A stretch of 64,000 bases of DNA from Bactericera cockerelli (GCA_024516035.1 JAMCCL010000067.1:50472-114471), one strand, 5' to 3'; counted from the stretch's first letter, positions 31,560 to 43,014 are shown. The notes: a model not told the origin generated them from the sequence alone. Numbers and translations are program-made.

Positions 31560-31915
31560 TCACAATCTTTAATCCTCATTCCCTAATGTTGGGCTTTCCC
31601 CAGAACGAAATCTGGTTCAGGCTCACACTGGATGCCTTGATGATGGCTACTGGGGGACGTTAAACAGGGAGAAGACCAGTGTCTCGCTAGAGGACTATAA
31701 ACAGAGAACAGACTAGCCAACCCTTACAAGCCAGGCTAGCTTGCAGTTTCCTTTGGGTTTAATGGCTTGTACAGAAAAGTCCAAGTCCTCAAGATGGTTG
31801 ATCGCACATAGAAATATGTGGTTCAGGACGAGCCAACTTTGAAATAAAGTTGGCTGGAGACCATCACTCACCCCTCCAGCTGTAGCCAAGCTGGCTACAA
31901 CAACAACAACAACAT
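31560..31915 (+). repeat. CAA-tailed SINE-like retroposon, longest copy
   Basis: Contains 'ggacgttaaacagggagaag', 'ggactataaacagagaacag', 'aaagttggctggagacc', 'catcactcacccctccag' and 'tagccaagctggctacaac', and ends in (CAA)5 or so. The simple-repeat tail with 5'-truncated relatives in both orientations (15900, 16456, 17735, 60077) indicates a retroposed family. A clear tRNA or 5S head was not identified, so its 5' end is uncertain. Confidence 0.65.
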
Positions 31916-33598
31916 GATGGCTACTTGCATTCGGGCCCAGATCCAGCTTAAAATTGTTCCGGGGGGTCTATCCCGTTTTTTGACGTACGCCAAATCAAAG
32001 ATCAAACACTTTTCATTAATTTGATTTTCTATTTTCACATTAATTAATTTTCTATTTTCACAAACACATTAATGTGATATTCTCAATTCACTCAAACACT
32101 TTTCAACGTGGTATTTCATACTTTTCAATGAAAAAAGAACAGTAGGAACATAATTATATTTCTTGTGTTTCTGTATATATTTTTATGGATTGGTCTTCTA
32201 AATTTGTTTCCCATCTAAGAGTATTAGGATCTAAAATTAGTCCTTCGCTTTTTTTCTTGTAGTAAATAAATCGAATACTCAATATATTCCAATAGAAACA
32301 CTGCTTGTGAAACAAGACTTCATTTCTATGTACATATCTATCTAAGCCTTATTCATATAATTCATGACTTTGACAAAGGAATACACAGGATACCTATTTT
32401 CTTTTGATCTTGGAAACATTTGAAGAAAGAATAAGAGAATTGAGTGAATGATGGAACAAGGAACAAGAGACCATTGCAGGAGGTGGAGGATAAGGGTGAA
32501 TGTCTCAAAGGGTAGAAGGAACACATGTGGGATAGAGACAAAGATGAAAGGTATGAAGAAGACGAATCACTTAAGTCAAGTAAGGTAAGCTAGGGCTCTA
32601 GAGCAATATCAGCCGGTCAAGTTACAAACGATCATGGTTTTTCTAGAATTTTCGAAGCACAAGTTAGGCCAAGGAAATCTGTTATTGTAAAAGTATTAGA
32701 CTATTGTTTCTATTCCACAACCAAAAGAGAGTTATGAGATAGGTCCATACATAAATTATAAAAGTTCTTTGAATAATGTATCTCTTTTTTGTTAATTATT
32801 ATTATCTCTTTTTTGTTAAAGAATCACGACAAATCTTCTTAAATTGTCCACTAGAGGTGGTCGTGGGATCTACTTGAAATAAAAAGCCTTATCTTGAAAA
32901 AAAATTAAAAATGATCAACATTTTTATTTTAAAATTTGAAAGAATAAAAAGACCAAAATATGACGACAAATCAGCCCATCAGTGTTCCAAGATCGAATCC
33001 TGTGCTACAGACACAAAAGGGGAGAGCTAGAGAACAAATAGAAGAAAATATAAAGGTCATTACAACAGATGAGCGGTGCGGGGTCATGAAAAATTCACAA
33101 CGCTTTGCCTTTGAAGTCTGGCGAAGGAGATAGAGTGAGACCGGGAGGGAGTGAAGGAGATGAAGAGTATGAGTTCGAAAAAAAGAGAATTTGAACGAAA
33201 GAGGGAGAGAAGTAAGATACCTACATACAGAAATAAAGAAAGCGAAAGACTTTAAAAAGAAGAAGAAGAAGAGAGAGCCAGTGATACAGATAGTATAGAC
33301 ACAGAAAGAGAGAGTGGGGGAGAAAACAGGAAAAGTTGAGCGGAAACAGAGAGACAGGATATGAGGGCAGGACGACCATGAGCATTACTCAGGACTCCAA
33401 GGACTGAGGAGGAAAAGGATCAGCTAGAAAGACGTATTAGGACGACATCAAAGAAATATTTAGCCTAATACAGTAGAGCTTTCTCTGAGGCTCGTGTACT
33501 GGAATTGAACATATTATACAGGATGCCTCAAAAGTTTTGCTATAAACTTCAAGCTGAGATTTCCGAGACCATTTTAAGATTTTTTATATTGGCATATA
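31916..33598. other. Noncoding, with a purine-rich tract
   Basis: 33100-33440 is strongly A/G-rich on the plus strand (GAGAAAGAG-type runs). No gene or element ends seen. Confidence 0.45.
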
Positions 33599-33660
33599 AA
33601 CTGTTGGCATAATGGGACTAACTGTCTTGCGCTCACAGTCTAAATAAAGCACTACTTATA
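33599..33660 (-). repeat. Dispersed short repeat, 'GTGCTTTATTTAG' family
   Basis: Reverse-oriented copy: 'aactgttggcataatgggac' then 'actgtc' and 'ctaaataaagcactact'. Confidence 0.65.
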
Positions 33661-33899
33661 CTTGAAGTTTCTCATATATGTCCAGAAATGCTTCCGTTTG
33701 AATAAGAGTTTCGCGTGCAAAATGATTTTCTTGAGTAAAATCCAATCCCAATGTGATGATGAAATGAAACTGCAGGCTGATAAGATATCGCGATAAAAAA
33801 TAAACAATCAACATTAATTTAATGTAAGATGTTGGGGTGCTGGTTCCAATTTTTCTTTGGGAAATGTACAAGGTATAAATGGAAATAAACTCTCTTACC

Positions 33900-34115
33900 G
33901 GGATGGGCTCTTGGTCAGTGGTCACTCACGTGGAGAAGCGTCGCTTGGGGTCCCCGGGGATGGACGCGTGCGTGGAGATGGGATGTGTGGTCTCTCTTGG
34001 GATAGGTAAGTGACTGGCCGAGCGCTGAGCTTACATCTCGGGTCAGAGAGTTTAGTATGTGGAGGGGGTAAGTCCGGCGTCTGTCGTTGCGTAACACTGA
34101 TACGAGTATACCGGG
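33900..34115. other. GC-rich island of unknown nature
   Basis: About 200 bases with marked GC content and several CG dinucleotides ('gatggacgcgtgcgtggaga', 'agtccggcgtctgtcgttgc') in an AT-rich setting. Two overlapping minus-strand frames of 60-68 codons exist, with no recognised product. It might be a promoter-like island, an exon or a foreign repeat. Confidence 0.3.
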
Positions 34116-34438
34116 GGTTCCTATTCAACCAAATTTAATTATCTACTATCGGAAACGGAACAGTAAGATAATAAATATATTACAAAATTAGAACTGTTCT
34201 CCAATCTGTTAGAGTTTCAAATTGTCTCTAACCTAAGATTAAAAAATAAAACCAAGCTAAAGTATCAAGAGTCCGGACGGAATTACAATCCATAAAAAAG
34301 TAATTAAATTTCAATTTGAATTCTAGACTTGATAATAAATAAATAATTAAAATTTAATTTTAGAAACTTCCGCGGAGTGAAAAAGCGAAGTTTTTTCCAA
34401 AACATTTTAGTTTTTAAATTACACATTTACAATTCTTT

Positions 34439-34472
34439 TTACTTTCCTTATCCTATTGAAAGGAAAGTAATA
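34439..34472 (+). repeat. Hairpin head of the hairpin-headed family
   Basis: TTACTTTCCTTATCC, short loop, 'aaaggaaagtaa'. Only about 60 further bases can be aligned with the family. Confidence 0.6.
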
Positions 34473-34574
34473 ATATCAACCAAAATTTTCGATACACAGT
34501 TTTCAATGCGAAAACAAGTTTTAGGATCCCCAAAGCCTAAAACTCAACCAAACTCAGAAACCAATTGCTCAAAT

Positions 34575-34715
34575 TACGCTCACCCAGTCTGAGTAGGCCA
34601 GGAATAGCCAGCATCACGAATATTCACGAGGGTTCGAAATTGAATAATTACCCATCCAGGTCCTAGCCTGGCTGGACGTTGCTTAACTTTAGTGACTAAA
34701 TGGGAACTGGTGTAC
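34575..34715 (-). repeat. 5S rRNA-derived SINE, partial
   Basis: Minus strand: 'ccagttcccatttagtcac', 'aaagttaagcaacgtccagc', 'ggacctggatgggta' (5S-like), then 'gctattcctggcctactcag' and 'ctgggtgagcg'. It matches the 5S head and start of the body of the copies at 48961 and 54075; the tail is missing. Confidence 0.7.
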
Positions 34716-34947
34716 GTGTGAAAATACTAGGATTTGCCTCGGAAATTTTACTTAGAAGAACATCTAACATATCGGAAGCAGGTATGTGTTTGTTTTTGTA
34801 TAAAAAAAAATTGTCTCGGATTTCAAAGAAATCATATTTCTGGACAAGTGGCTGTCCGTTATTTGCATTCGTTCAACGAAATTTTGTACACATTTATGTA
34901 TAAAGGACGTGTTGTAGATGGTCCCACAATTCCAAATACATATAAAT

Positions 34948-35338
34948 ACTAGCCACGTCGCGGCAAGCCCTATGGCCCGGTGCGTTCACCGAGGCATGGC
35001 CGTACTGGTGCAAGAAAAATATTTGGTAGTTATGTATTGATTGGTAATTTGATATATTATTACTTTTTTCACTTTATAATTATGGCCATCAAACACACAA
35101 ATATGTATGATTACGTAATTATTTCTGTGTTGCGACATGAAAGGTCAAATTAAAGATGAGATCACAAAGTAAAAGTTTTTTCAAATTTGTTTTACCACAT
35201 ACCTATGAATATCAAAATTATCAAAGTGATATCAAAATTATTTAAACACGCTTTACTAAATCTTTGCTGAACTTGCGACTTGAACCATCGGGGCACTGAT
35301 TACAAGTCCGCCGCCTTATCGATCGAACTACTGAGTTC
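34948..35338. repeat. 'ACTAGC' head and a tRNA-like fragment
   Basis: 34948-35015 contains 'actagccacgtcgcggcaag' and 'ccgaggcatggccgtac', a relative of the element at 27984. 35270-35338 on the minus strand has the A-box-like 'tagttcgatcgataaggcgg' and B-box GGTTCAAGTC with tRNA-like spacing; acceptor pairing is poor, so it is read as a tRNA-derived repeat. Confidence 0.5.
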
Positions 35339-36053
35339 GGTCATAATCACTAAGTAGGTAATATGGTAAAAACATTTCTAATAATAAACATCACCTTTTT
35401 CAATTGAGACCCACTTTCATTGTCATTAATGTCATAATTTGCGAAGGATAAAAACAATGAAAAAATGGTCAAACAAATCCATCCTTCATTTTTTTACTAA
35501 CATTTTATTATAAAATAATAAAATTTAAAACATAATAAATAATAATAAAATGGTTTAAAAACCACAAACATGAAAGTTAGATGTCGGCGCCATCTATCGA
35601 TCCTTCTTTTGTTCTATTGTATGCTAGGATGAAACGAATATTATTGTGGGAGGTTAGAAAGGTTCAAGTAATTCTCATTTCAGAAATCTATTGGGAAGAC
35701 CAGATTTGAGTATGGAAAAGATCAACTTTTAAAAAATGGACATTTTCAAAAAGTCTTGCTTTAATACATTTACAGAACCATACAATCAATATTTCTGCTC
35801 AATCGGACTTGTACTTCGCGACATATGCTTAGATAAGCTATTATCTAAAGCGTTTGCTTTAGATTTTTCTCAATGATTACAAGAAATTTGTCCAATGATT
35901 GCAATAAAGGTAATATTAAAATTAAAACCACTTATAAATATGAACATAAGGCAAACCTGTACAGTGTACAATCCAGCTAGTGTTTATTTTTCAGTCCAGT
36001 TCAATCATAATACTAAAACTATAATATATAATGTTAAAAAATGGGTGATTCCA
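35339..36053. other. No gene seen
   Basis: AT-rich, no recognisable feature. Confidence 0.5.
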
Positions 36054-36323
36054 TTACTTTCCTTTCTATAGGATAAGAAAAGTAATAAAGGTAGGTATTC
36101 GGGGAAATTTAAATATTTTGTATTATTGTTAATGTGATGATTGGGGAGTTTCTACCTACCTACTCCTTTATAAATAACCATCCATAAATTCTGAGGCTTC
36201 AGAAATAAATCAACCTTTTAAGATAGGCCAACATGTATTTTTACTTTCCTTACCCTATAATAAGAATTATAGCCTCAGGATACCAAAAAAGTTGTTTTCA
36301 GTCATTGGTTCGTGCGTCTGTCT

Positions 36324-36375
<52 letters not shown>
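36054..36375 (+). repeat. Hairpin-family starts and a (GT)n microsatellite
   Basis: A complete hairpin lies at 36054-36085. A half hairpin at 36241-36264 runs straight into 'atagcctcaggataccaaaa', the family's internal block, and then a GT run of about 25 units at about 36325-36375 where other copies have a short TG stretch. The microsatellite probably grew from that TG-rich part of the element. Confidence 0.65.
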
Positions 36376-36742
36376 ATGTGCGCCATATAGCTAGAGAGAC
36401 CCACCTGGAATTTCACACAATAGGAAGGACATACACATACACACGAACAAGTACAAGGACAAAATCAGGTCCGTGTAATTGTTTCAATGAATAACTTTAA
36501 TATTTTAATAATTTTATGCTATTTTTCTTTAAAAAACATTGGACTGGTATGTTTCTGAGGAAATTGGAGATTTTTTTTTTTTTTTTTAATGTTACTCACA
36601 TCGTGGAAATCACTGTGTTTCGGTGGTGTCTCGTGGTCTCTCTAGCTAAGGGTGTTTTTCGTGTGCAGCTACAGAGACTTCGTGGTAGTGTCGTAGAGAA
36701 GGGATAATACGAAAAAATTTATTTTTGTATGATTGTTTATTT

Positions 36743-36784
36743 TACTTCCGAGAAATTTCTAATATTAGAAATCGGAAGTATTGT
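36743..36784 (+). repeat. Hairpin head (TTACTTCCGAG type)
   Basis: 'ttacttccgagaaatttcta' followed by its near-complement 'tagaaatcggaagta', as at 1546. Similarity to the body of that copy is lost within a short distance. Confidence 0.6.
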
Positions 36785-36821
36785 TTTTATCTTCTTTTCT
36801 TTAAATTTATTTTTGAAGGGG

Positions 36822-38412
36822 CTTTTTTCAAATATGTCGTCCAAGAACTTCACGCTAATCTTCTAGCTCACTCGTCGGCATTACAGTAAGAATTAAGAAA
36901 AAAAATCTAGGAATCAAAATAATTTGTCTATGCGAGCTGACACTTTTCCACCCTAAAACGACACCCCCGGGTGGGCGGAGACACCCAGGGGCGGCAATCA
37001 AAGTTGGTCGAAAAATATGTTCATATATTATTATCGACATTTGATTTTGTTCTACGAAAAATTTAAAGGGATTTTCCGACTATTGGTTTTTTTCTATCTT
37101 GCTCCGTTCGGCGGATATTCCGCCCGGAAGCGTCGCCAGGTCGTTGCGGCCTTACACTAAGAATTAAGAAAAAAATTCTTGGAATCAAAAAAATTTGTCT
37201 CTGCGAGCTGACACTTTTCCACCCTAAAACGACACCCCCGTGTGGGCGGAGACGCCCAGGGGCGGCAATCACAGTTGGTCGAAAAATATGTTCATATATA
37301 AATATCGACATTTGATTTTTGTTCTTCAAAAAAATTAAAGGGATTTTCCGACTATTGGTTTTTTTCTATCTTGCTCCGTTCGGCGGATATTCCGCCCGGA
37401 AGCGTCGCCAGGTAGTTGCGGCCTTACGCTCGGAATTAAGAAAAAAATTCTTGGAATCAAAAGAATTTGTCTCTGCGAGCTGACACTTTTCCACCCTAAA
37501 ACGACACCCCCGTGTGGGCGGAGACGCCCAGGGGCGGCAATCACAGTTGGTCGAAAAATATGTTCATATATAAATATCGACATTTGATTTTTGTTCTTCA
37601 AAAAAATTAAAGGGATTTTCCGACTATTGGTTTTTTTCTATCTTGCTCCGTTCGGCGGATATTCCGCCCGGAAGCATCGCCAGGTAGTTGCGGCCTTACG
37701 CTCGGAATTAAGAAAAAAATTCTTGGAATCAAAAGAATTTGTCTCTGCGAGCTGACACTTTTCCACCCTAAAACGCCACCCCCGTGTGGGCGGAGACGCC
37801 CAGGGGCGGCAATCACAGTTGGTCGAAAAATATGTTCATATATAAATATCGACATTTGATTTTTGTTCTTCAAAAAAATTAAAGGGATTTTCCGACCATT
37901 GGTTTTTTTCTATCTTGCTCCGTTCGGCGGATATTCCGCCCGGAAGCGTCGCCAGGTAGTTGCGGCCTTACGCTCGGAATTAAGAAAAAAATTCTTGGAA
38001 TCAAAAGAATTTGTCTCTGCGAGCTGACACTTTTCCACCCTAAAACGCCACCCCCTGGTGGGCGGAGACGCCCAGGGGTGGGAATGACAGTTGGTCGAAA
38101 AATATTCCGCCCGGAAGTTCCGCCCGGGCGATATAAGTTTATATAGAGTAAAAAGTTTATATAGAGATATAAGTTGATGGATATAAGTTTATATAGAGTA
38201 AAAAACATAGGTAATCAGTTTTTTTATGAGATTGTCGAAAAATATGTTCATATATTAATATCGACATTTGATTTTTATTCTACGAAAAATTTAAAGGTAT
38301 TTTCCGACTATTGTTTTTTTTCTATCTTGCTCCGTTTGGCGGATAATTTCCACCCTTAAACGGCACCCCCGGGTGGCCGGAGACGCCCAGGGCGGCAATC
38401 ACAGTTGGTAAA
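36822..38412. repeat. 272-bp tandem array
   Basis: Units of 272 bases in which identical frames recur at exact 272-base spacing (37329, 37601, 37873). Each unit has 'cttgctccgttcggcggata', 'ttccgcccggaagcgtcgcc', 'agttgcggcctta', 'gcgagctgacacttttccac', 'cgacacccccg' and 'aggggcggcaatcac'. The first unit is diverged, three middle units are almost identical, the fifth is truncated, and a partial sixth lies at about 38225-38412 after an AT-rich insertion. GC content is well above the flanks. The open frames are by-products of repetition. Single or double units occur elsewhere (39955, 40505, 43015, 52870, 53885). Confidence 0.93.
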
Positions 38413-38429
38413 AAAAAAAAAAAAATTGT

Positions 38430-39960
38430 GAAATTTATTAAAGTGTGCCAACATTAGTGATGTTATATTTCTACACTATAAAAAAAATTACATTATTAAT
38501 CTAGTTTTATTCAGAAAAGTTAAGATGGCATAAGGGTTGGGTTGAAGAGATTGCCATAGGCAATAACCCCACCCTTTAGTTAGGACATATGTTTTCAAAT
38601 ATTTTCTATTCTTTTTCATTTTTATTGAATATATTGTTTTTTTTTCTTCATTTTTTCACTGTTAAAATTATTATTTGTATGTACAATTGTACATAATGTC
38701 CTTTTGTATCTAATAGAGAGTTGTATAATAATAATAATAATAATAATGGCACTTTCATTTTCAATTGAGCAAGATATTAAATCATCTGGGTCTCTTAACG
38801 TTTGGTACTTAATACTATCTCTTAGGATGTGTTTTACTGTTGATCTACATGAACAAACTTTGCAGAAAGGGGGAGGGTTCTTTTTTATTAGATAACAATG
38901 GGTGCGGTAGTGTGTCTAATGCGGAGACGTGTGAGAGAGACCTGCTCGATCCTTTTCATGTAGAAAGGGGGGTGCCAAGGATTGTTCTCAGGCTTTATTT
39001 CTCGCAATTTGTTTTCAGTTAAATTTTTCCATTCATCATGCCATTGTGCCATTCACAACATTCTTGTAATCATGGATCGGTATTCTATTAATCAGCGGGA
39101 TGTTATAGGTACTATTCAATCCCTTCTTTTTCGAGTTGGTCTGTGTGAGGGGATCCATAAGAATTCTAGATGGAATTTATGTTGTATGTATGATTTCGTT
39201 TGTGGTGAAGCACAAGGCCTCTTCACAATTTTTGTGGGTAGCACAGCATTACTAAGAGCCTCCTGTACTTTTCGAATTCTATTACTTACATTAATTTCTT
39301 TTTACTCTGGTAATGCCGCTACTGGTCGTTACTCACACAAGTAACTACTCATTTTTCCTCACGATGTATAAGTAGACCCCGAAAATCCAAGTACAGAGCA
39401 GAAAAATTCCTGTCCCGCTGGGAATCGAACCCAGGTCACCATGCATGCAATGCCTAGCGCGCTAACTCACTCTGCCACGGTGACTGCTTGTAATTTATGT
39501 TTACGTATTATTGTGGAGGATAGATATTATTATATTATAATTTCTTGTGCTTTGGAGTTAGAGGAGGGAAAATTTTGTAACGACTGAATGGCACTCAATG
39601 AGTCAGAACAGATTAGAAATTTTTCGATTGTTATTTGTGAACATGAAGATACGTCATATTATAATAAAGTGTATTGCATACAGTTTAGCTGTAAGGTCGG
39701 CATTGCTAATACAACATAGGGGATTTAGTTTCATTCTAAAGTTGTAGTTTTCATTACAAAAAAAGCGGCTGACACATGATTTGCATTTTTTTATTCATCG
39801 GTAAACAATAAATAATAGTCAGATATTTTATCTATGACGGAGTAGTAAGCGTGTAATTTTTCTTGAGGGAAAGCAATATTTTTGTCTAGTTTTCGTAGGT
39901 CATAGTGAACAATAGGGATACACATTGTCCAGGGTGATGATATAGGGGAAAATCGACATT
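38430..39960 (-). pseudogene. Decayed LINE with RNase H and C-terminal domain, split by a SINE
   Basis: Minus strand, 5' to 3'. From 39960 to about 39545 the frames contain RNase H-like signatures, FTDE (first catalytic Asp) and FLICSDSLSAIQSL (third catalytic Asp). After the SINE (39487-39167), about 39060-38900 reads WHDEWKNLTENKLREIKP and VSLTRLRIRHT, the conserved C-terminal stretch of Jockey/I-type LINEs. Then comes the 3' UTR (38750-38430) shared with 3240-3460. Several stops and frameshifts make it a pseudogene. The reverse transcriptase is missing; the 272-bp repeat begins just upstream at 39955. Confidence 0.75.
39167..39487 (-). repeat. tRNA-headed SINE family 1, best copy
   Basis: The minus-strand head has the A-box TGGCAGAGTGAGTTAGCGC and B-box GGTTCGATTCCC, with a tRNA-like span of about 75 bases (39411-39485). 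The body holds 'tgagtaacgaccagtagcgg' and ends near 'cttgtgcttcaccacaaa'. It interrupts the LINE remnant. Relatives are at 13112 and 43437, plus heads at 47925 and 48190. Confidence 0.78.
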
Positions 39961-40225
39961 AAATTTGATTTTTTACTCTACAAAAAAATTCAAAGGGATT
40001 TTCCGACTATTAGCTTTTTCTATCTTGCTCCGTTCGGCGGTTCTTCCGCCTGAAAGCGTCGCGAGGTAGTTGCGGCCTTATCCCCGGGTCGGAGGAGCCG
40101 CCGAGGGGCGGAAATCACAGTTGGTCGTATAATTTGTTCATTCGTCATCTCCTTTCAAATATGTCTTCTTGAAGTCTTCTTGTCGTTTCACGCAAATCTT
40201 CTTGCTCACTCGTCGGTCTATATAA
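39955..40225. repeat. Single unit of the 272-bp family
   Basis: It contains 'gattttccgactattag', 'cttgctccgttcggcggt', 'agttgcggcctta' and the 'gctcactcgtcgg' terminus also found at the left edge of the main array (36822-36880). This suggests the array's edge and this copy keep the original element end. Confidence 0.75.
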
Positions 40226-40290
40226 ATATGTACATGTATATTAATAATTAATTATTAAGAAGTTGTGTGGTTGTATGCCAGTCACAAGCG

Positions 40291-40500
40291 TTACGCCAGC
40301 CTCCGTGGCGTAACGGTTGTGACTACTGCCCGAGTCCAGAGATCCGGAGTTCGATCCCCGGTTGGAGCAGATTTTTCACACAGAAAATTCTGTTCCCTCC
40401 GTTCATGTGAGGGTAGCATTTCCGGCTGGGTGAGGTTAATGTGGGTAGCTGGTATGATTCCCAGCGAATGTAGGGATGGCCGAAAATTATATTTAAAATT
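40291..40500 (+). repeat. tRNA-headed SINE family 2
   Basis: A-box in 'tggcgtaacggttgtgac', B-box in 'ggagttcgatccccggt' (about 40347-40363), then the body 'cacagaaaattctgttccc' and the shared core 'ggctgggtgaggttaatgtg' followed by 'ggtagctggtatgattccca'. The tail lies in 'aaaattatatttaaaatttg'. Confidence 0.8.
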
Positions 40501-40504
40501 TGAA

Positions 40505-41105
40505 ATTGACTCAATACTACAATTTTTTTAAAGGTATCTTATTCGTTTTTTTTGCTCCGTCCGGCGGGCATTCCGCCCGATAGCGTCACAAGGTAGTTGC
40601 GGCCTTAAGGTAGGATCACACGATATGGCAGAGCGACATATAATATGCCAATCTCCCTTGCCATAGCGTGTGATCGGTCTTTGTTTACATTACCATAAAA
40701 CTATTTTTGTCTATGGCGACAAGTTTTTTCTATGGTGCCATAGACGTATGGCAGGATCTATGGCATTCGTGTGAGTGCTTCATCACACACATGGTCTACA
40801 ATATGATATGGTGACGACTGGCAGGCTTGTCTATGGCAAGGGGGAAGACATACAATGCCATAGAGTTTTTTTGCCACATTATATGGCATTGTATAAGTGT
40901 CATATATTATATGTGCCATTCGTTTTTCTTTCTCGCCATAGAAAATATGGCATCTGTGCCATAAGTGTGATCCTAACTTTACGGTAGGAGATAAAAAAAA
41001 TCCTGGAATCCAAAAGGAGTTGTCTTGGGCGGAGACCGCAAGGGGCGGCAATCACGGCTGGCCAAAAATTATGTTCGAACTTTAAAATTGACATTTGATT
41101 CGTAT
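40505..41105. repeat. 272-bp family unit split by a MITE
   Basis: 40540-40607 and 40979-41105 together make one unit ('gctccgtccggcgggcattc', 'agttgcggcctta' | 'cggtaggag', 'gggcggagaccgca', 'ggggcggcaatcac'). The break is at the TTA duplicated by the inserted element at 40608-40978. Confidence 0.8.
40608..40978. mobile_element. Palindromic MITE with TTA target duplication, TATGGCA-rich
   Basis: Ends AGGTAGGATCACAC and (complement) AGTTAGGATCACAC, flanked by TTA on both sides (40605-40607, 40979-40981), as in PIF/Harbinger-type insertions. Because it sits inside a repeat whose intact sequence is known, the boundaries are firm. The interior repeats TATGGCA or its complement TGCCATA about 16 times in both orientations. 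No transposase frame. Confidence 0.85.
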
Positions 41106-41487
41106 TTATGGTTTACAATCCTGGGACTGTTTCAATCCCGAAAAATCGGAATTGAAAATTAGCGATCTCGGGATAACGGGATTTGATAGCGCTTTAAAAT
41201 ACCTATGATAAAGGCAAACTGTTAGATCTTGTAGTTTGTTCATCCACGATTTATGTATTTCCCTTATGGACTGGCAGCTTGATCCATGAATAAATCAGTT
41301 CCATTTCTGAAAATTTGAACGTGTATTTTCTCTCATCCTACACATACTACAAAAAAAACAACATTTTTTTGTGTTTTTCAATAAATAAAAAGGTTTATGA
41401 ATTACTTCTTTCAACATTCTATTAACAATGTACAAATTTAGTATAAAAATAATAACAATAAATGGGTAGATCAAGTTCTATTTATAT

Positions 41488-41810
41488 ACGCCAGCTTCCG
41501 TGGCGTAACGGTTGTGACTACTGCCCGTAGTACAGAGATTCTGAGTTTAATTCCCGGTCGGAGCAGACTTTTCACAAATAAAATTCTGTTCCCCAAACAC
41601 GTGAGCCTGGCAATGCCGGCCCTACCCAGGCTGGCTAAGTTTAATGTGGGTAGCTGGTACGATTCCCAGCGAAAAATCAAATAGTATCGTTGGTGTTAGG
41701 AAGGTCATCTAGCCGTAAAACATTTGCCACAACCAACCTCAAAAATGAGGTTGAACAATGCCGACCCCAAGTAGGATTAGGAAAGACAAAGCGAAAGAAG
41801 AAGAAGTTCT
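41488..41810 (+). repeat. tRNA-headed SINE family 2, longest copy
   Basis: Head 'acgccagcttccgtggcgta' with A-box 'tggcgtaacggttgt' and B-box 'gagtttaattcccgg', body 'gccggccctacccaggctgg', 'gtttaatgtgggtagctgg', then a 3' region with 'caacctcaaaaatgaggttg' (a perfect dyad) and an A/G-rich tail (GAAAGAAGAAGAAG). Confidence 0.82.
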
Positions 41811-42440
41811 ATTTATACACAAAGCTCGGAGAAGCTCTGTCGGATCGTTTGACTTGACCAACTACACCATCAAGCGCTGTCATTCTCGCCAAAACATCAT
41901 TGACGGTGTCACCTGAAATTGAGCTTCTGCTTGTGAAAGCGTAATCTTCTTTTTCTCTATTGTTGAGGTTCATGAGCCGCAGATTTCTCCACCAATTGAC
42001 TCGTTGATGTTGATGGTCTGAGATCATTTTTCTTGTGTTTTGTGCAAAGATGTGTATGTAATCCTTTCGTAGATTTTCCTAGGTCCTAGGGTCTTGAGTA
42101 GGGAATCACATGTTTTACACTTGGCACTATTTCAATTACAAGAAACAAGGTAATAGCTCCAAATCGACTAAATATCGGAATCTTTTTTGTTACTTATATA
42201 ATTATTTATGTTTCATTACATGGGTAATTTAAAAAACTAAAAGAATTGTCAAGGTAAAGTATATACAACATAGATTTATCAATCACTCGATTTTACAGGT
42301 TTTCAAAACACTACTTTTAGCTAAAAAAGCAAAAATTACTCTGCCAATTATGGACTCCATACTTCCTCGTGAATCCGATTACTAAATTTCTCTGAAGTAA
42401 CAAGCAAAAATCTATTTCTATTCGAACAAATTCTGGAGTT

Positions 42441-42752
42441 AACATCACACGACTTTCCTTGTCCCCCAAAAAGAAGTCGAGTTCAGCCACTGGTGACTCA
42501 ACGGTAACAGATAGCTAAAAATCAATGCCCAATTCGTAATCAACACTTCATAATCAATAAATTTGATATGTCACAACCTCAATCTAGGATAAATAATAAT
42601 AAAAGTTAGTCAAAGCGGACGCGCGGAACAAATGGCTGAAAACATCTTCTTAGATATACTGAGGCTGATTCGTCCAGAAATGTGAAAAAAAATAGGTCAA
42701 ATTTTCGACGAATACAATACTTTCCTTATTATAAGGATAAGGAAAGTAATAA
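42441..42752 (-). repeat. Hairpin-headed element, internally deleted copy
   Basis: Minus strand: hairpin at 42752-42719, 'ttcgtcgaaaatttgacc', 'cacatttctggacgaatca', then a jump to the 3' half ('gactaacttttatta', 'gattacgaattgggcattg') and the end 'aaggaaagtcgtgtgatgtt'. Compared with 19894-20533 about 330 internal bases are missing. Confidence 0.7.
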
Positions 42753-43014
42753 GAAGACAAAAAAATAAGAAGCAATTCAAAGGGTACTGCTCTATCACCG
42801 GTTTTTATATTTGTCTTAAAAAGCCATTGTTTTGGCATCGTTCAATGATTCATAGAATCTCTTGTTGAAAACGAGAAAGGCAATCATGAACTGATAAACC
42901 TCTCGAGTGTGAGTCATCAATAGATACCACAGGTCTCATGGATACAGAAATACAAAACATACGAATACATAATATTGAGTATCTAGGATTAGGAACAAGT
43001 TAGTTTTATGATAG
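42753..43014. other. No gene seen
   Basis: Short AT-rich interval between repeats. Confidence 0.5.

Noticed and set aside
36855..38208. Row of 88-codon minus-strand 'genes' at 272-base spacing
   Set aside because: Products of the tandem repeat; no family, and single units elsewhere do not keep the frame.
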